Positions 44,072 to 52,113 of a DNA stretch of 64,000 bases are shown here, piece by piece. A program made the position numbers and the translations under genes. The stretch spans positions 1,145,001 to 1,209,000 of the forward strand of contig NZ_JADBGB010000001.1 of NCBI RefSeq assembly GCF_015220045.1, in the 5' to 3' direction. How positions within the stretch are numbered: the first letter of the stretch is position 1; each line of letters opens with the position of its first letter. Under the pieces are notes generated by a model that had not been told where the DNA came from, did no database searches, and worked only from the letters and a program-made list of their open reading frames with translations. Source of the stretch: Marivivens aquimaris (GTDB taxonomy: Bacteria > Pseudomonadota > Alphaproteobacteria > Rhodobacterales > Rhodobacteraceae).

Positions 44072-44559
44072 GCCGTCTTGTCGCGACATTCTTCTACGTT
44101 GGCCTGCTGCGCCCTGCCCCCGGCACGTGGGGTTCGGCGGTTGCGGTGGCTCTGGGCCTCGTGCTGCACGGCCTCGGAAGCTTCCCGCTGCTGGCGCTTG
44201 CCACCGTTCTGGCGACTATCGCGGGTTTCTGGGCCTGTCATGCGGAGCTGAAGAACCGCCCCGGTGAGGACCCCTCGGAAATTGTCATCGACGAAGTGGC
44301 CGCGCAGTGGCTGGCGCTGTGCTTCCCCAGCCTCGGGTTCTGGCTCATGGGCCTTGATAACTGGAACTTCCCCTATCCGGGTTGGGTCGCGGCGTTCTTG
44401 TTCTTCCGCCTGTTCGATATCTGGAAGCCGTGGATCATCGGCCGCGCTGACCGCCGCCACGACTGGCTGGGCGTGATGTATGACGACCTGCTGGCAGGCG
44501 TCTTCGCAGGCGTCGCCACGATGGTCGCCGCAGGCGCAGCGCATGGGCTGTTGATGTGA
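44068..44559 (+). CDS. pgpA: Phosphatidylglycerophosphatase A
   Basis: PgpA removes phosphate from phosphatidylglycerophosphate in the inner membrane to give phosphatidylglycerol. The 163-aa product has the family segments [16 protein letters not shown] at the N-terminus, [23 protein letters not shown] and DDLLAG, with about four membrane helices. It overlaps ispDF by four bases (ATGA) and the next gene by four bases, so the three genes are one operon. Confidence 0.93.
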   Translation: MSRLVATFFYVGLLRPAPGTWGSAVAVALGLVLHGLGSFPLLALATVLATIAGFWACHAELKNRPGEDPSEIVIDEVAAQWLALCFPSLGFWLMGLDNWNFPYPGWVAAFLFFRLFDIWKPWIIGRADRRHDWLGVMYDDLLAGVFAGVATMVAAGAAHGLLM

Positions 44560-45044
44560 TCCCGCTCGCGAAACAGGTCATCCTTGCCGCCAAGGAGCGC
44601 GGCATCACCATCGCCACCGCAGAGAGTTGCACGGGCGGGATGGTGGCTGCCGCACTGACCGACATCGCGGGCAGCTCCGCCGCGTTCGAGCGCGGCTATG
44701 TCACCTACTCCAACACCGCCAAGGTCGAGATGCTGGGCGTCAGCCAAGCGACGCTCGACGCCCATGGTGCGGTCAGCGAAGAAACCGCCAAGGAGATGTG
44801 CGAGGGCGCGCGCCTCCATGCCCGCACTGCCGTGGCTGTTGCGACCACGGGTATCGCCGGACCGGGCGGATCGGACTTCAAACCCGAGGGCCGCGTCTGT
44901 TTTGGCGTGACCGACGGGGTCGAGACTTTTTGCCAAACGGTCGAATTTGGTGCACTTGGACGCGAAAATGTGCGCAGCGCTGCAACCGAACACGCCTTGC
45001 AGATGCTCCTAGACCGTATCATTTCCATTTCGCACACTTCCTGA
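44556..45044 (+). CDS. CinA C-terminal-domain protein (nicotinamide-nucleotide amidase type)
   Basis: This 162-aa protein consists only of the CinA C-terminal domain, which in characterised relatives (PncC) deamidates nicotinamide mononucleotide in NAD recycling. Motifs seen are TAESCTGGMVAAALTDIAGSS, RGYVTYSN and TTGIAGPGGSDFKPEGRVCFGV. The start appears to be GTG at 44556, inside the pgpA stop region. Activity as an amidase is inferred from family; pncC would be the symbol if confirmed. Confidence 0.88.
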   Translation: MIPLAKQVILAAKERGITIATAESCTGGMVAAALTDIAGSSAAFERGYVTYSNTAKVEMLGVSQATLDAHGAVSEETAKEMCEGARLHARTAVAVATTGIAGPGGSDFKPEGRVCFGVTDGVETFCQTVEFGALGRENVRSAATEHALQMLLDRIISISHTS

Positions 45045-45075
45045 CCACCCACGGCATTTTCCGCACACCATTTAA

Positions 45076-45091
45076 GCAGTTCGCAAACTGC
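45076..45091. promoter_or_regulatory. Perfect short palindrome upstream of the ammonium transporter
   Basis: GCAGTT and AACTGC flank a 4-base CGCA spacer, about 105 bases upstream of the transporter start and 32 bases after the cinA-like stop. It has no T run, so an operator is more likely than a terminator. Whether NtrC binds here is unknown. Confidence 0.3.
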
Positions 45092-45195
45092 GCACAAAAA
45101 CATCACCCCATACCGCAATCGCTTCTTTCCTGCGCATTGTGAATCCGCTTTGAGCGCCTCCGAATAGGGACAACCCAGATTTTTGGAGGGGACAA

Positions 45196-46356
45196 ATGAA
45201 CGGAGCGGATACCGCTTGGATCATCGTGGCCACTGCCTTGGTGCTGTTTATGACACTGCCGGGCCTGGCTCTGTTTTACGGCGGCCTTGTGCGTGGTCGG
45301 AACGTACTCAGCGTGTTCATGCACTGCTTTGCCATCGCGTGTCTGATGAGCGTGCTGTGGCTCGTCGCGGGCTACACCATCGCGTTCGGCGGTGAGGGTG
45401 CCTACTGGGGCGGCATGGGCAAAGCGTTCCTGACAGGTGTCGACGCCGACACGCTGGCAGGCACCATCCCCGAAGTGCTGTTCTTCGCCTTCCAGATGAC
45501 CTTCGCCATCATCACCCCTGCCCTGATCGTCGGCGCCTACGTCGAGCGTATCACCTTTGCCTTCGTGCTGGTGTTCTCGGGCGCATGGATGCTGCTGGTC
45601 TACGCGCCGGTCGTACACTGGATCTGGGGCGGCGGTTTCCTTGCCAACATGGGCGTTGTCGACTTCGCTGGCGGCATTGTCGTTCACGAAACTGCTGGTC
45701 TGGCTGCACTGCTGCTGGCGCTGGTTCTCGGCCCGCGCAAGACCAAGCACACCCCGCCGCACCAGCCGGGTATGGTCTTCATCGGCGCCGGTATGCTGTG
45801 GGTCGGCTGGTTCGGCTTCAACGGCGGCTCGGCTCTGGCGGCTGACGGCTCGGCTGCAATGGCGATCACCGTCACCCACCTGTCGGCTGCAACCGCTTCG
45901 CTGACTTGGGCGCTCTGGGAAAAGATCAAGTTCGGCCGCGCATCGCTCGTGTCGATGGTCACCGGCTCCATCGCGGGTCTGGCGTCGATCACCCCCGCTG
46001 CGGGCTCGGTCGGCCCTGTCGAAGCGCTCATCATCGGCGGCGTGGCTGGTATCCTGTGTCAGGAAGCCGTTGTGCTGATCCGTGACCGCCTGAAGCTCGA
46101 CGACTCGCTGGACGTCTTCGCAGTCCACGGTGTCGGCGGCATCTTCGGCACGATCATGATCGCTGTCTTCGGCGGCGCGACTTGGGCTGCACAGCTTTCG
46201 GGCCTCGCGATCGTCGGCATCTTCACCGTCGTTGCGACGCTGGTCCTGATCTACGTGATCAAGATCTTCATCCCGATCCGCGTCGATCTGGAGACCGAGA
46301 CCAACGGCCTCGACCTCGCGGTCCACGGCGAACGCGCTTACGAATTGAACTCGTAA
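45196..46356 (+). CDS. amt: Ammonium transporter (Amt family)
   Basis: Amt proteins are trimeric inner-membrane channels for ammonium uptake. The 386-aa product has about 11 membrane helices. The twin pore histidines are His164 in VVHETAG and His310 in FAVHGVGG, with the family motifs PGLALFYGG and GWFGFNGGSAL. No glnK gene accompanies it, unlike the common glnK-amtB pair. An AGGG-type ribosome site (GGAGGGGAC) precedes the ATG. Nitrogen control by the ntr genes of this window is plausible but not shown. Confidence 0.94.
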   Translation: MNGADTAWIIVATALVLFMTLPGLALFYGGLVRGRNVLSVFMHCFAIACLMSVLWLVAGYTIAFGGEGAYWGGMGKAFLTGVDADTLAGTIPEVLFFAFQMTFAIITPALIVGAYVERITFAFVLVFSGAWMLLVYAPVVHWIWGGGFLANMGVVDFAGGIVVHETAGLAALLLALVLGPRKTKHTPPHQPGMVFIGAGMLWVGWFGFNGGSALAADGSAAMAITVTHLSAATASLTWALWEKIKFGRASLVSMVTGSIAGLASITPAAGSVGPVEALIIGGVAGILCQEAVVLIRDRLKLDDSLDVFAVHGVGGIFGTIMIAVFGGATWAAQLSGLAIVGIFTVVATLVLIYVIKIFIPIRVDLETETNGLDLAVHGERAYELNS

Positions 46357-46360
46357 AAAC

Positions 46361-46387
46361 AAAGGGGGCCGATTGGCCCCCTTTTTT
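46361..46387. terminator. Bidirectional intrinsic terminator between convergent genes
   Basis: AAAGGGGGCC pairs with GGCCCCCTTT around GATT, followed by more T residues on the plus strand and preceded by an A run, so it can serve both the ammonium transporter and the convergent cytochrome gene, whose stop it overlaps. Confidence 0.85.
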
Positions 46388-47276
46388 AATTCACGGCAGG
46401 CACCGCTTTGAGGTACGCCGCGATCGCATCGCGGTCACTCGCGGGTAGCTGCGACATGTTTTCGACCACATGGGCCATATCGCCGCCCGCACTGTCGAAC
46501 TCGGGCGTGAACCCGCTCTCCAGATAGGCCGAGATATCCGCCGCGCTCCAATCGAGCGCCCCTGGCGTGATGTTCGGGATGTTGCCTTGACCCGACGGGT
46601 TGGGCGCACCAGCCAGCCATTGCGAGGTATCTAGCGCACCCAGCGCATTGCGCGGTGTGTGGCATTCGGCGCAGTGGCCGAGCCCCTCCACCAGATAGCG
46701 CCCGCGCTGCTGCTCCTCGGTCAAATCACCGTCCACAACCCAGTCATCGCCGAAGAACAGGAGCTTCCAGCCACCCACGCTGCGGCGGATGCTGAACGGA
46801 AACGCCAGCTCATGCGGCTGGTTCGGTTCGGCCGAGGCTGGCAGCGTGCGGATGTAGGCTTCGATGTCCAGAATGTCCTGAACGCCCGCGCGGGTGTAGG
46901 AACTATAGGGAAACGCCGGATAGAGGTGCTTTCCGTCCGGCCCGATACCTTCCTTCACCGCATTGACGAACTGGAGGTCCGTCCACCCGCCGATGCCATG
47001 CTCTTCGTCGGGCGAAATGTTCGGCGCGACGAAAATCCCGAACTCCGAGGCAAACTCCTGACCGCCCGACAGCACGGGCTGGTCCGACGCCTCCGCATCC
47101 GGCGCGATGTGGCAGGACGCACAGCCACCGGCGGCGAACGCCAGACGACCCGCTTCGGGATCGCCTGTCATGCCGGAAACGGCACTCTCGTCCAGAGGCT
47201 TCGGCGCGGTCAGAAACCAACCGGCAGCGGCCGCAACTGCGACGATCGCCACACCGGCTGTAAGGATACGCTTCAT
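46386..47276 (-). CDS. Diheme c-type cytochrome, membrane-anchored or periplasmic
   Basis: This 296-aa protein has an N-terminal hydrophobic segment (about residues 4-23) and two cytochrome c domains, each with one heme site: CASCH at C52-H56 and CAECH near residue 203. Distal Met ligands are not assigned. The arrangement resembles diheme electron-transfer subunits of dehydrogenases. It starts 3 bases after the cytochrome c' gene, so the pair is one operon. The partner enzyme is not in the window, although the PQQ dehydrogenase elsewhere could be one. Confidence 0.9.
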   Translation of the reverse strand: MKRILTAGVAIVAVAAAAGWFLTAPKPLDESAVSGMTGDPEAGRLAFAAGGCASCHIAPDAEASDQPVLSGGQEFASEFGIFVAPNISPDEEHGIGGWTDLQFVNAVKEGIGPDGKHLYPAFPYSSYTRAGVQDILDIEAYIRTLPASAEPNQPHELAFPFSIRRSVGGWKLLFFGDDWVVDGDLTEEQQRGRYLVEGLGHCAECHTPRNALGALDTSQWLAGAPNPSGQGNIPNITPGALDWSAADISAYLESGFTPEFDSAGGDMAHVVENMSQLPASDRDAIAAYLKAVPAVN

Positions 47277-47279
47277 CGA

Positions 47280-47738
47280 TCAGTTATCGGACTGGCGATA
47301 CAGCTGGTGGCAACCACCGCAGCCCTGACCGAGGCCACCCATCGCGCCCTGAAGCGAAGCGAGGTCTACGCCTGCGGCCTCTTCCATCGCCATAGCCGCG
47401 TCATGCAGAGCCGCGGTCTTGGCTTCGAAATCGTCCATGTTTTCCCAGATCGCGGGCAGCGCGTGGGATTCCATCAGCGTGTCGGCGTCGGTGCCCTCGA
47501 CCCAATAAGCGCTCTGGTCGATCGAGGTCAGCGCGACGAGGTTGGCAGCAGCAGCGCTGGCGGCCTCGGCATCATACTCGATACGCTCGCGGGCCATGTT
47601 GCCCAGCGTGCCGAGGTTGAAGGCCAGCAGGTCCATATGTGCCTGACGGGCCGAGACGGCGGGGTTAGCGTCCTGCGCAATTGCAGGCGCCGCAATGGCG
47701 GCAACAAGAACGGCGGTCAAAGAGGCAGTGCGAAACAT
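47280..47738 (-). CDS. Cytochrome c' family protein
   Basis: This 152-aa protein has a signal peptide (cleavage near AIA-QD), a four-helix bundle and a single C-terminal heme site CGGCH followed by QLYR, the layout of cytochrome c'. Such proteins bind NO and can protect against nitrosative stress; other relatives are electron carriers. GGAG precedes the ATG at 47738. Co-transcription with the diheme cytochrome suggests a shared redox role, which is inference. Confidence 0.9.
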   Translation of the reverse strand: MFRTASLTAVLVAAIAAPAIAQDANPAVSARQAHMDLLAFNLGTLGNMARERIEYDAEAASAAAANLVALTSIDQSAYWVEGTDADTLMESHALPAIWENMDDFEAKTAALHDAAMAMEEAAGVDLASLQGAMGGLGQGCGGCHQLYRQSDN

Positions 47739-47776
47739 GAGTGTCTCCTGATCATAAAAAGAATATTGATAAGCAT

Positions 47777-47822
47777 GGTGCAGGCAGTTGCGCTTTCAAG
47801 CTATCCTGCACCAGCGCTGACA
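47777..47822. promoter_or_regulatory. 8-bp inverted repeat upstream of the cytochrome c' gene
   Basis: GGTGCAGG and CCTGCACC are perfectly complementary across a 30-base loop, in the 119-base gap between hpt and the cytochrome c' gene, ending about 40 bases before its start. It has no T run directly after it. It may be an operator or part of a terminator for hpt. Confidence 0.3.
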
Positions 47823-47857
47823 CACTATGTTTCGGCGCACATCACGTGCAGTTGAAG

Positions 47858-48406
47858 TTATCCTTCATCGTCCTCGAACTTGACCGACCCGATATACGGC
47901 AGGTTGCGGTTCCGTTGGGCAAAGTCGATGCCGTAGCCCACAACGAATTCGTCGGGGATCTCGAACCCGATCCAGTCGGCCTTGAAATCGACCTCGCGGC
48001 GGGCGGGTTTATCCAGCAAAGCAATCGTCTTCATCCGCGCCGGATGGCGGGCGGTCAGGTACTCCGACACCGCAGACAGCGTGTGGCCCGTGTCGACGAT
48101 ATCCTCGACAATCAGCACATCACGCCCCGCGATCTGCCCGCGCAGGTCCTTGAGGATACGCACCTCGCGCGAGCTTTCCGTGCTATCGCCATAGGACGAG
48201 GCTTCAATGAAATCGACTTCCACCGGCAGATCGAGCTCACGCACCAGATCGGCGATAAACACGAACGATCCACGTAGCAGCCCCACGACCACCAGCTTGG
48301 GCGTGTCGTCGAACTCGGCTTTGATCTCGTCCGCCAGCGCCTCGATCCGCGCGGCAATCGCTTTGGCCGAGATCATCTGATCGATGTGATACTTGCGCGT
48401 GGTCAT
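47858..48406 (-). CDS. hpt: Hypoxanthine phosphoribosyltransferase
   Basis: This purine salvage enzyme converts hypoxanthine (and guanine) with PRPP to the nucleotide. The 182-aa product contains the PRPP-binding loop [14 protein letters not shown] and the segments [17 protein letters not shown] and [17 protein letters not shown] typical of bacterial Hpt. GGAGGA stands at good distance before the ATG at 48406; the frame above it is unsupported. It is divergent from the COQ10/RatA-like gene. Confidence 0.94.
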   Translation of the reverse strand: MTTRKYHIDQMISAKAIAARIEALADEIKAEFDDTPKLVVVGLLRGSFVFIADLVRELDLPVEVDFIEASSYGDSTESSREVRILKDLRGQIAGRDVLIVEDIVDTGHTLSAVSEYLTARHPARMKTIALLDKPARREVDFKADWIGFEIPDEFVVGYGIDFAQRNRNLPYIGSVKFEDDEG

Positions 48407-48549
48407 GCCAAATCCTCCGGTCTTCCGCTGCGCCGCCACCATGCGCCAAACTCGGGCAAATCGCCACGGGTATCCTTGGGCGCAAGCTCGCCCCTTGCGC
48501 TCTGCACTCAGCGCCGTAAGTAAAGGGCGGAAGACGACGAGGACGACCC

Positions 48550-48993
48550 ATGCCGCACCACGAAGAATCCAAGGTCCTGCCCTATAGCGCCCAGCAGATG
48601 TACGATCTGGTGGCCGATGTGGCGAGTTACCCCAAATTCCTCCCGTGGACCGCAGGCGCCCGCATCCGGTCTGTCACCGACCACGGCGATCACAAAGTGA
48701 TGCTGGCCGATCTCGTCGTGTCGTTCAAAGTCTTCCGCGAAAGCTTCGGCTCGCGCGTAACGCTCTGGCCCGAGACAAAACAGATCGACACCGAATACAT
48801 CGACGGCCCGTTCAAATATCTCAACAGTGTCTGGAACTTCCGCGATGTCAAGGGCGGCTGCGAGGTCGCGTTCAAGGTCGACTTCGAATTCAAAAGCCGC
48901 ATCCTGCAAGGCGCCGCAGGCATGTTCTTCAATGAAGCCATGTCCCGCGTCGTCCGCGCCTTCGAAGACCGCGCCCGCCAGCTTTACGGCTGA
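48550..48993 (+). CDS. COQ10/RatA-type START-domain (SRPBCC) protein
   Basis: This 147-aa soluble protein starts [33 protein letters not shown], the hallmark of the COQ10/RatA family, and fills the whole domain. In eukaryotes COQ10 binds coenzyme Q; in E. coli RatA binds 50S subunits. For alphaproteobacteria a ubiquinone-related role is usually assumed. The last ten bases overlap the end of the convergent XRE regulator gene. Confidence 0.9.
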   Translation: MPHHEESKVLPYSAQQMYDLVADVASYPKFLPWTAGARIRSVTDHGDHKVMLADLVVSFKVFRESFGSRVTLWPETKQIDTEYIDGPFKYLNSVWNFRDVKGGCEVAFKVDFEFKSRILQGAAGMFFNEAMSRVVRAFEDRARQLYG

Positions 48994-49307
48994 GCGTTCA
49001 ATTTCGAAAGCTCAGAACCCAGAAGTTCGACCACCTCGAACGGCAACTGACGGTATTCGCCGGCGAGGATGAAATTAAAGTCGATGCGGTGGTGCTTGTA
49101 GAGAAATATCATGACTTCTCTACTCGGGTACTGTCGAGCTTTCTCGATATTCGCGATTGTCGAAGGGAGAGTCCCGGTCGCCGTAGAGAAATCCCTTGCA
49201 ACATCATATCCTGAGGCAAGCCGAGCCGCTTTGACCCGCCTCCCGCAAGCCGCCATGCTGAAATCACCAGTCATGGCCAATTCACCAAGCTCCAAACCAT
49301 TCACCAT
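48984..49307 (-). CDS. XRE-like helix-turn-helix regulator
   Basis: This small protein (107 aa from 49307, or 96 aa from the ATG at 49274) has a lambda-repressor-like HTH: CGRRVKAARLASGYDVARDFSTATGTLPSTIANIEKARQYPS. The second half is a short helix-rich tail (DFNFILAGEYRQLPFEVVELL). Neither start has a strong ribosome site, so the N-terminus is uncertain. A repeat copy lies just upstream. Targets unknown; it overlaps the COQ10-like gene tail-to-tail by ten bases. Confidence 0.72.
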   Translation of the reverse strand: MVNGLELGELAMTGDFSMAACGRRVKAARLASGYDVARDFSTATGTLPSTIANIEKARQYPSREVMIFLYKHHRIDFNFILAGEYRQLPFEVVELLGSELSKLNAQP

Positions 49308-49342
49308 TGAGCTTAATAACGTAGGCAAGGAGCCGCGCCCCT

Positions 49343-49403
49343 TGCCTTTGTGCTGTAAATATCCCGGGGGAAGCGGCAACGCCGCTGGGGGCAGCGCCCC
49401 CGA
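49343..49403. repeat. Dispersed intergenic repeat, copy C
   Basis: The core TGCCTTTGTGC-N2-TAAATATCCCGGGGG is followed by an AGCGGC-aac-GCCGCT stem and a GGGGGC-agc-GCCCCC hairpin. It lies upstream of the XRE-like gene and just downstream of the lipA stop. The order core, short stem, GGGGGCAGCGCCCCC hairpin is the same as in copy B. Confidence 0.8.
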
Positions 49404-49415
49404 AACCCGTTCAGA

Positions 49416-50366
49416 TCACGCCAGACCCAGTTTCTTGTTCCGCGCCGCACGCAGCTGCGCGAAATCGTCGCCCGCGTGGTAAGACGAACGAGTCAGCGGC
49501 GTGGCCGAGACCATCAGGAAGTTCTTGCCGTAAGCCGCCTGCTCGTAGGACTTGAACTCGTCGGGCGTGACGAAACGGTCTACGGCGTGGTGCTTCGGGG
49601 TCGGCTGGAGGTACTGGCCGATGGTCAGGAAATCGATGTCGGCAGACCGCATGTCGTCCATGACTTGCAGAACCTGCGCACGCTCTTCGCCAAGACCGAC
49701 CATGATACCCGACTTGGTGAACATCGACGGGTCGATCTCCTTCACGCGCTGCAACAGACGCAGCGAGTGGAAGTAACGCGCACCCGGACGGACTTCGTGG
49801 TAGAGGCCCGGCACAGTTTCGAGGTTGTGGTTGAACACGTCGGGCTTCGCCGCAACGACAGTTTCCAGCGCGTCAGGGCCGCACTTGAGGAAGTCGGGGG
49901 TCAGCACTTCGATGGTGGTGTCGGGCGAGCGGTGACGCACAGCGCGGATGGTCTGGGCGAAATGCTCCGCACCACCATCGTCAAGGTCATCGCGGTCGAC
50001 CGAGGTAATCACGACGTGCTTCAGGCCGAGTTTCTGGACTGCATCGGCCACACGGCCCGGCTCGAACGCGTCGAGATTTTGCGGTTTGCCGGTGGCGACG
50101 TTGCAGAACGTACAGCCGCGGGTACAGATCTCGCCCATGATCATCATGGTGGCGTGGCCCTGGCTCCAGCATTCGCCCGCGTTCGGGCAGCCTGCTTCTT
50201 CGCAAACCGTGACCAGTTTGTGCTCGCGCATGATCTTGTGGGTGTCGCGGTAGCCCTGCGATGTCGGGGCCTTCACGCGGATCCACGACGGCTTTTTCGG
50301 TTGGGCGTTATCCTTGCGATGCGCCTTTTCTGGGTGGCGCTGATCGGGGATCTTAAGGTCGCGCAT
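49416..50366 (-). CDS. lipA: Lipoyl synthase LipA
   Basis: LipA is a radical-SAM enzyme that inserts two sulfur atoms into octanoyl groups to make lipoate. The 316-aa product has the auxiliary-cluster motif [12 protein letters not shown] (C-x4-C-x5-C), the radical-SAM motif CTRGCTFC (C-x3-C-x2-C), and the C-terminal [10 protein letters not shown] that supplies a serine cluster ligand. GGAGGAG precedes the ATG at 50366; the longer frame upstream overlaps the divergent promoter region. It is transcribed away from the peroxiredoxin gene. Confidence 0.96.
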   Translation of the reverse strand: MRDLKIPDQRHPEKAHRKDNAQPKKPSWIRVKAPTSQGYRDTHKIMREHKLVTVCEEAGCPNAGECWSQGHATMMIMGEICTRGCTFCNVATGKPQNLDAFEPGRVADAVQKLGLKHVVITSVDRDDLDDGGAEHFAQTIRAVRHRSPDTTIEVLTPDFLKCGPDALETVVAAKPDVFNHNLETVPGLYHEVRPGARYFHSLRLLQRVKEIDPSMFTKSGIMVGLGEERAQVLQVMDDMRSADIDFLTIGQYLQPTPKHHAVDRFVTPDEFKSYEQAAYGKNFLMVSATPLTRSSYHAGDDFAQLRAARNKKLGLA

Positions 50367-50537
50367 GTGCTCCTCCTGCGAGCGATCTGCCAAAGACTTA
50401 GGCCTTTTCCGTAATGAACGCAACGAATGCCCGATATGCATTCGTATTGCCGCAAAGCAGCATTGAGACCCGACTGGAATCATTCTAAGTACGGCTCAAA
50501 TGCGGCGCGAGCCGCCAAAGCCAAAATGGAGATGACT

Positions 50538-51086
50538 ATGCAAGTCGGTTACAAGCTTCCCCAGGTGACTTTCAAAACCCGCGTTCGTGACGAGTCGATT
50601 GAAGGCCCGAACCCGTTCCGCTGGGAAGACAAGACCACCAACGATTACTTCGCAGGTAAGCGCGTTGTTCTGTTCTCGCTGCCGGGCGCATTCACCCCGA
50701 CCTGCTCGACCTACCAGCTTCCGGGCTTTGAAAACGGCTACGCCGATTTCGCTGCCGAAGGCATCGACGAAATCTACTGCATGTCGGTCAACGACTCGTT
50801 CGTCATGAACCAGTGGGCCAAGGCGCAGGACCTCAAGAACGTCAAAGTCATTCCGGACGGTTCGGGCGAATTCACCCGCCGCGTCGGTATGCTGGTGCGC
50901 AAGGATAACCTCGGCTTCGGTCTGCGCTCGTGGCGCTACGCTGCCGTGATCAACGACGGTGTTGTCGAAGCATGGTTCGAAGAGCCGGGCCTGTGCGACA
51001 ACCACGGCGAAGACCCCTACGGTGAATCGTCGCCGGAAAACGTCCTGTCGTGGATCAAGAAAGCAAACGCAGAAGCCGCAGCGTAA
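50538..51086 (+). CDS. Peroxiredoxin of the Prx5 (AhpE/hybrid, thioredoxin/glutaredoxin-dependent) type
   Basis: This 182-aa thiol peroxidase reduces hydrogen peroxide and organic peroxides. The peroxidatic cysteine is Cys56 in PGAFTPTCSTYQLPGF, the Prx5 signature; other Cys residues occur at IYCMSV and PGLCDNH, so an atypical 2-Cys mechanism is possible. GGAG lies 6 bases before the ATG at 50538, the third of three close ATGs (50526, 50532, 50538). It is tail-to-tail with oxyR, which may regulate it. Confidence 0.92.
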   Translation: MQVGYKLPQVTFKTRVRDESIEGPNPFRWEDKTTNDYFAGKRVVLFSLPGAFTPTCSTYQLPGFENGYADFAAEGIDEIYCMSVNDSFVMNQWAKAQDLKNVKVIPDGSGEFTRRVGMLVRKDNLGFGLRSWRYAAVINDGVVEAWFEEPGLCDNHGEDPYGESSPENVLSWIKKANAEAAA

Positions 51087-51110
51087 TCGCCCGCGTCTGA
51101 TAGGTTTGAA

Positions 51111-51140
51111 GGCCCGCCCATCTGTGGCGGGCCTTTTTCG
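51111..51140. terminator. Intrinsic terminator between the peroxiredoxin gene and oxyR
   Basis: AGGCCCGCC pairs with GGCGGGCCT across a 7-base loop and is followed by TTTTC on the plus strand. It directly abuts the oxyR stop, and so may serve both genes. Confidence 0.85.
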
Positions 51141-52073
51141 TTATGCTGCGATGCGGCTACACGCGGTTTTCAAGAGCTCTCGGCCCGCTTCGCCGATGAG
51201 GTCGGCGAGATCGCTAAACCAGCCATCGTTGTCGGTCGATTTGCGGCGCACGAGCGCGATGGTCCGTTCTGGCTGCGGATCGGGGAAGCGCATCACGCCC
51301 ATATCGGGCATCGCGGCTGATTCCGCGTTTACGGCCATTTCAGGCAGGAGCGTCAGCCCGAACCCCTGCCCGACCAATCCGCACAGCGTTGATAGCGACG
51401 AAGCCGAGAGGTCCACCGCTTGCCTGCGCCCTTTTAGACCGCACACCGCGAGCGTCTGGTCCGATAGGCAATGCCCGTCTTCGAGCAGCAGCAGCGACCC
51501 CGACGGCAAATCGGTCGGGTTCGGCGGCGCGGTTTCGGTGTAGCTGGCGATCCGCGATTTGCTTCCCGCGAGGAGGAAACGGTCGGAGAATAGCTCCGTC
51601 ACCTCCAGCCCGTGCAGGTCGATGGGCAGCGCAATGACGGCAGCGTCAATCTCGCCTTTTTGCAGCGCGTCGACGAGCCGGTGAGTCTGCGCCTCGCGCA
51701 CTTTCAGTTCGAGCGAGATATCCGCCGACCGCAGGCGCGTGAGCACATGCGGCAGCAGATACGGTGCGATGGTCGGGATCGCGCCGAGGGTCAGCGAACC
51801 GCTCAACCCGCCACGCAAACGCGCCGACGCTTCCAGATCGCGCACCTCGGTCAGGATCACCCGTGCACGGGCCAGAACGTCCTGACCTGCCCGCGTCAGT
51901 CGGATTTCACGCGGCATCCGTTCGACCAGTTTGACGCCGAGGTTCGCCTCCAGTTCCTTGATCTGGAGCGAGAGCGCAGGCTGGGTCACGTTCGCCAGTT
52001 CAGCGGCGAGCGTGAAGTTTCCCGCATCGGCGAGAGCGACGAAATAGCGGAGCTGGCGAAAGGTCGTGTTCAT
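51141..52073 (-). CDS. oxyR: Peroxide-sensing LysR-type regulator OxyR
   Basis: This 310-aa LysR-type activator has the N-terminal HTH (FTLAAELANVTQPALSLQIKELE, about residues 20-42). It also has the OxyR-specific redox cysteines C202 and C211 in EDGHCLSDQTLAVC, with the same spacing as C199/C208 of E. coli OxyR. It would switch on antioxidant genes when these form a disulfide. The adjacent convergent peroxiredoxin gene is a plausible target. The gene lies 40 bases downstream of the DUF6456 gene on the same strand. Confidence 0.9.
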   Translation of the reverse strand: MNTTFRQLRYFVALADAGNFTLAAELANVTQPALSLQIKELEANLGVKLVERMPREIRLTRAGQDVLARARVILTEVRDLEASARLRGGLSGSLTLGAIPTIAPYLLPHVLTRLRSADISLELKVREAQTHRLVDALQKGEIDAAVIALPIDLHGLEVTELFSDRFLLAGSKSRIASYTETAPPNPTDLPSGSLLLLEDGHCLSDQTLAVCGLKGRRQAVDLSASSLSTLCGLVGQGFGLTLLPEMAVNAESAAMPDMGVMRFPDPQPERTIALVRRKSTDNDGWFSDLADLIGEAGRELLKTACSRIAA

Positions 52074-52113
52074 AAGCTGATCTTATGGCAGGAGGCGATC
52101 CGGCAAAAGTCCT

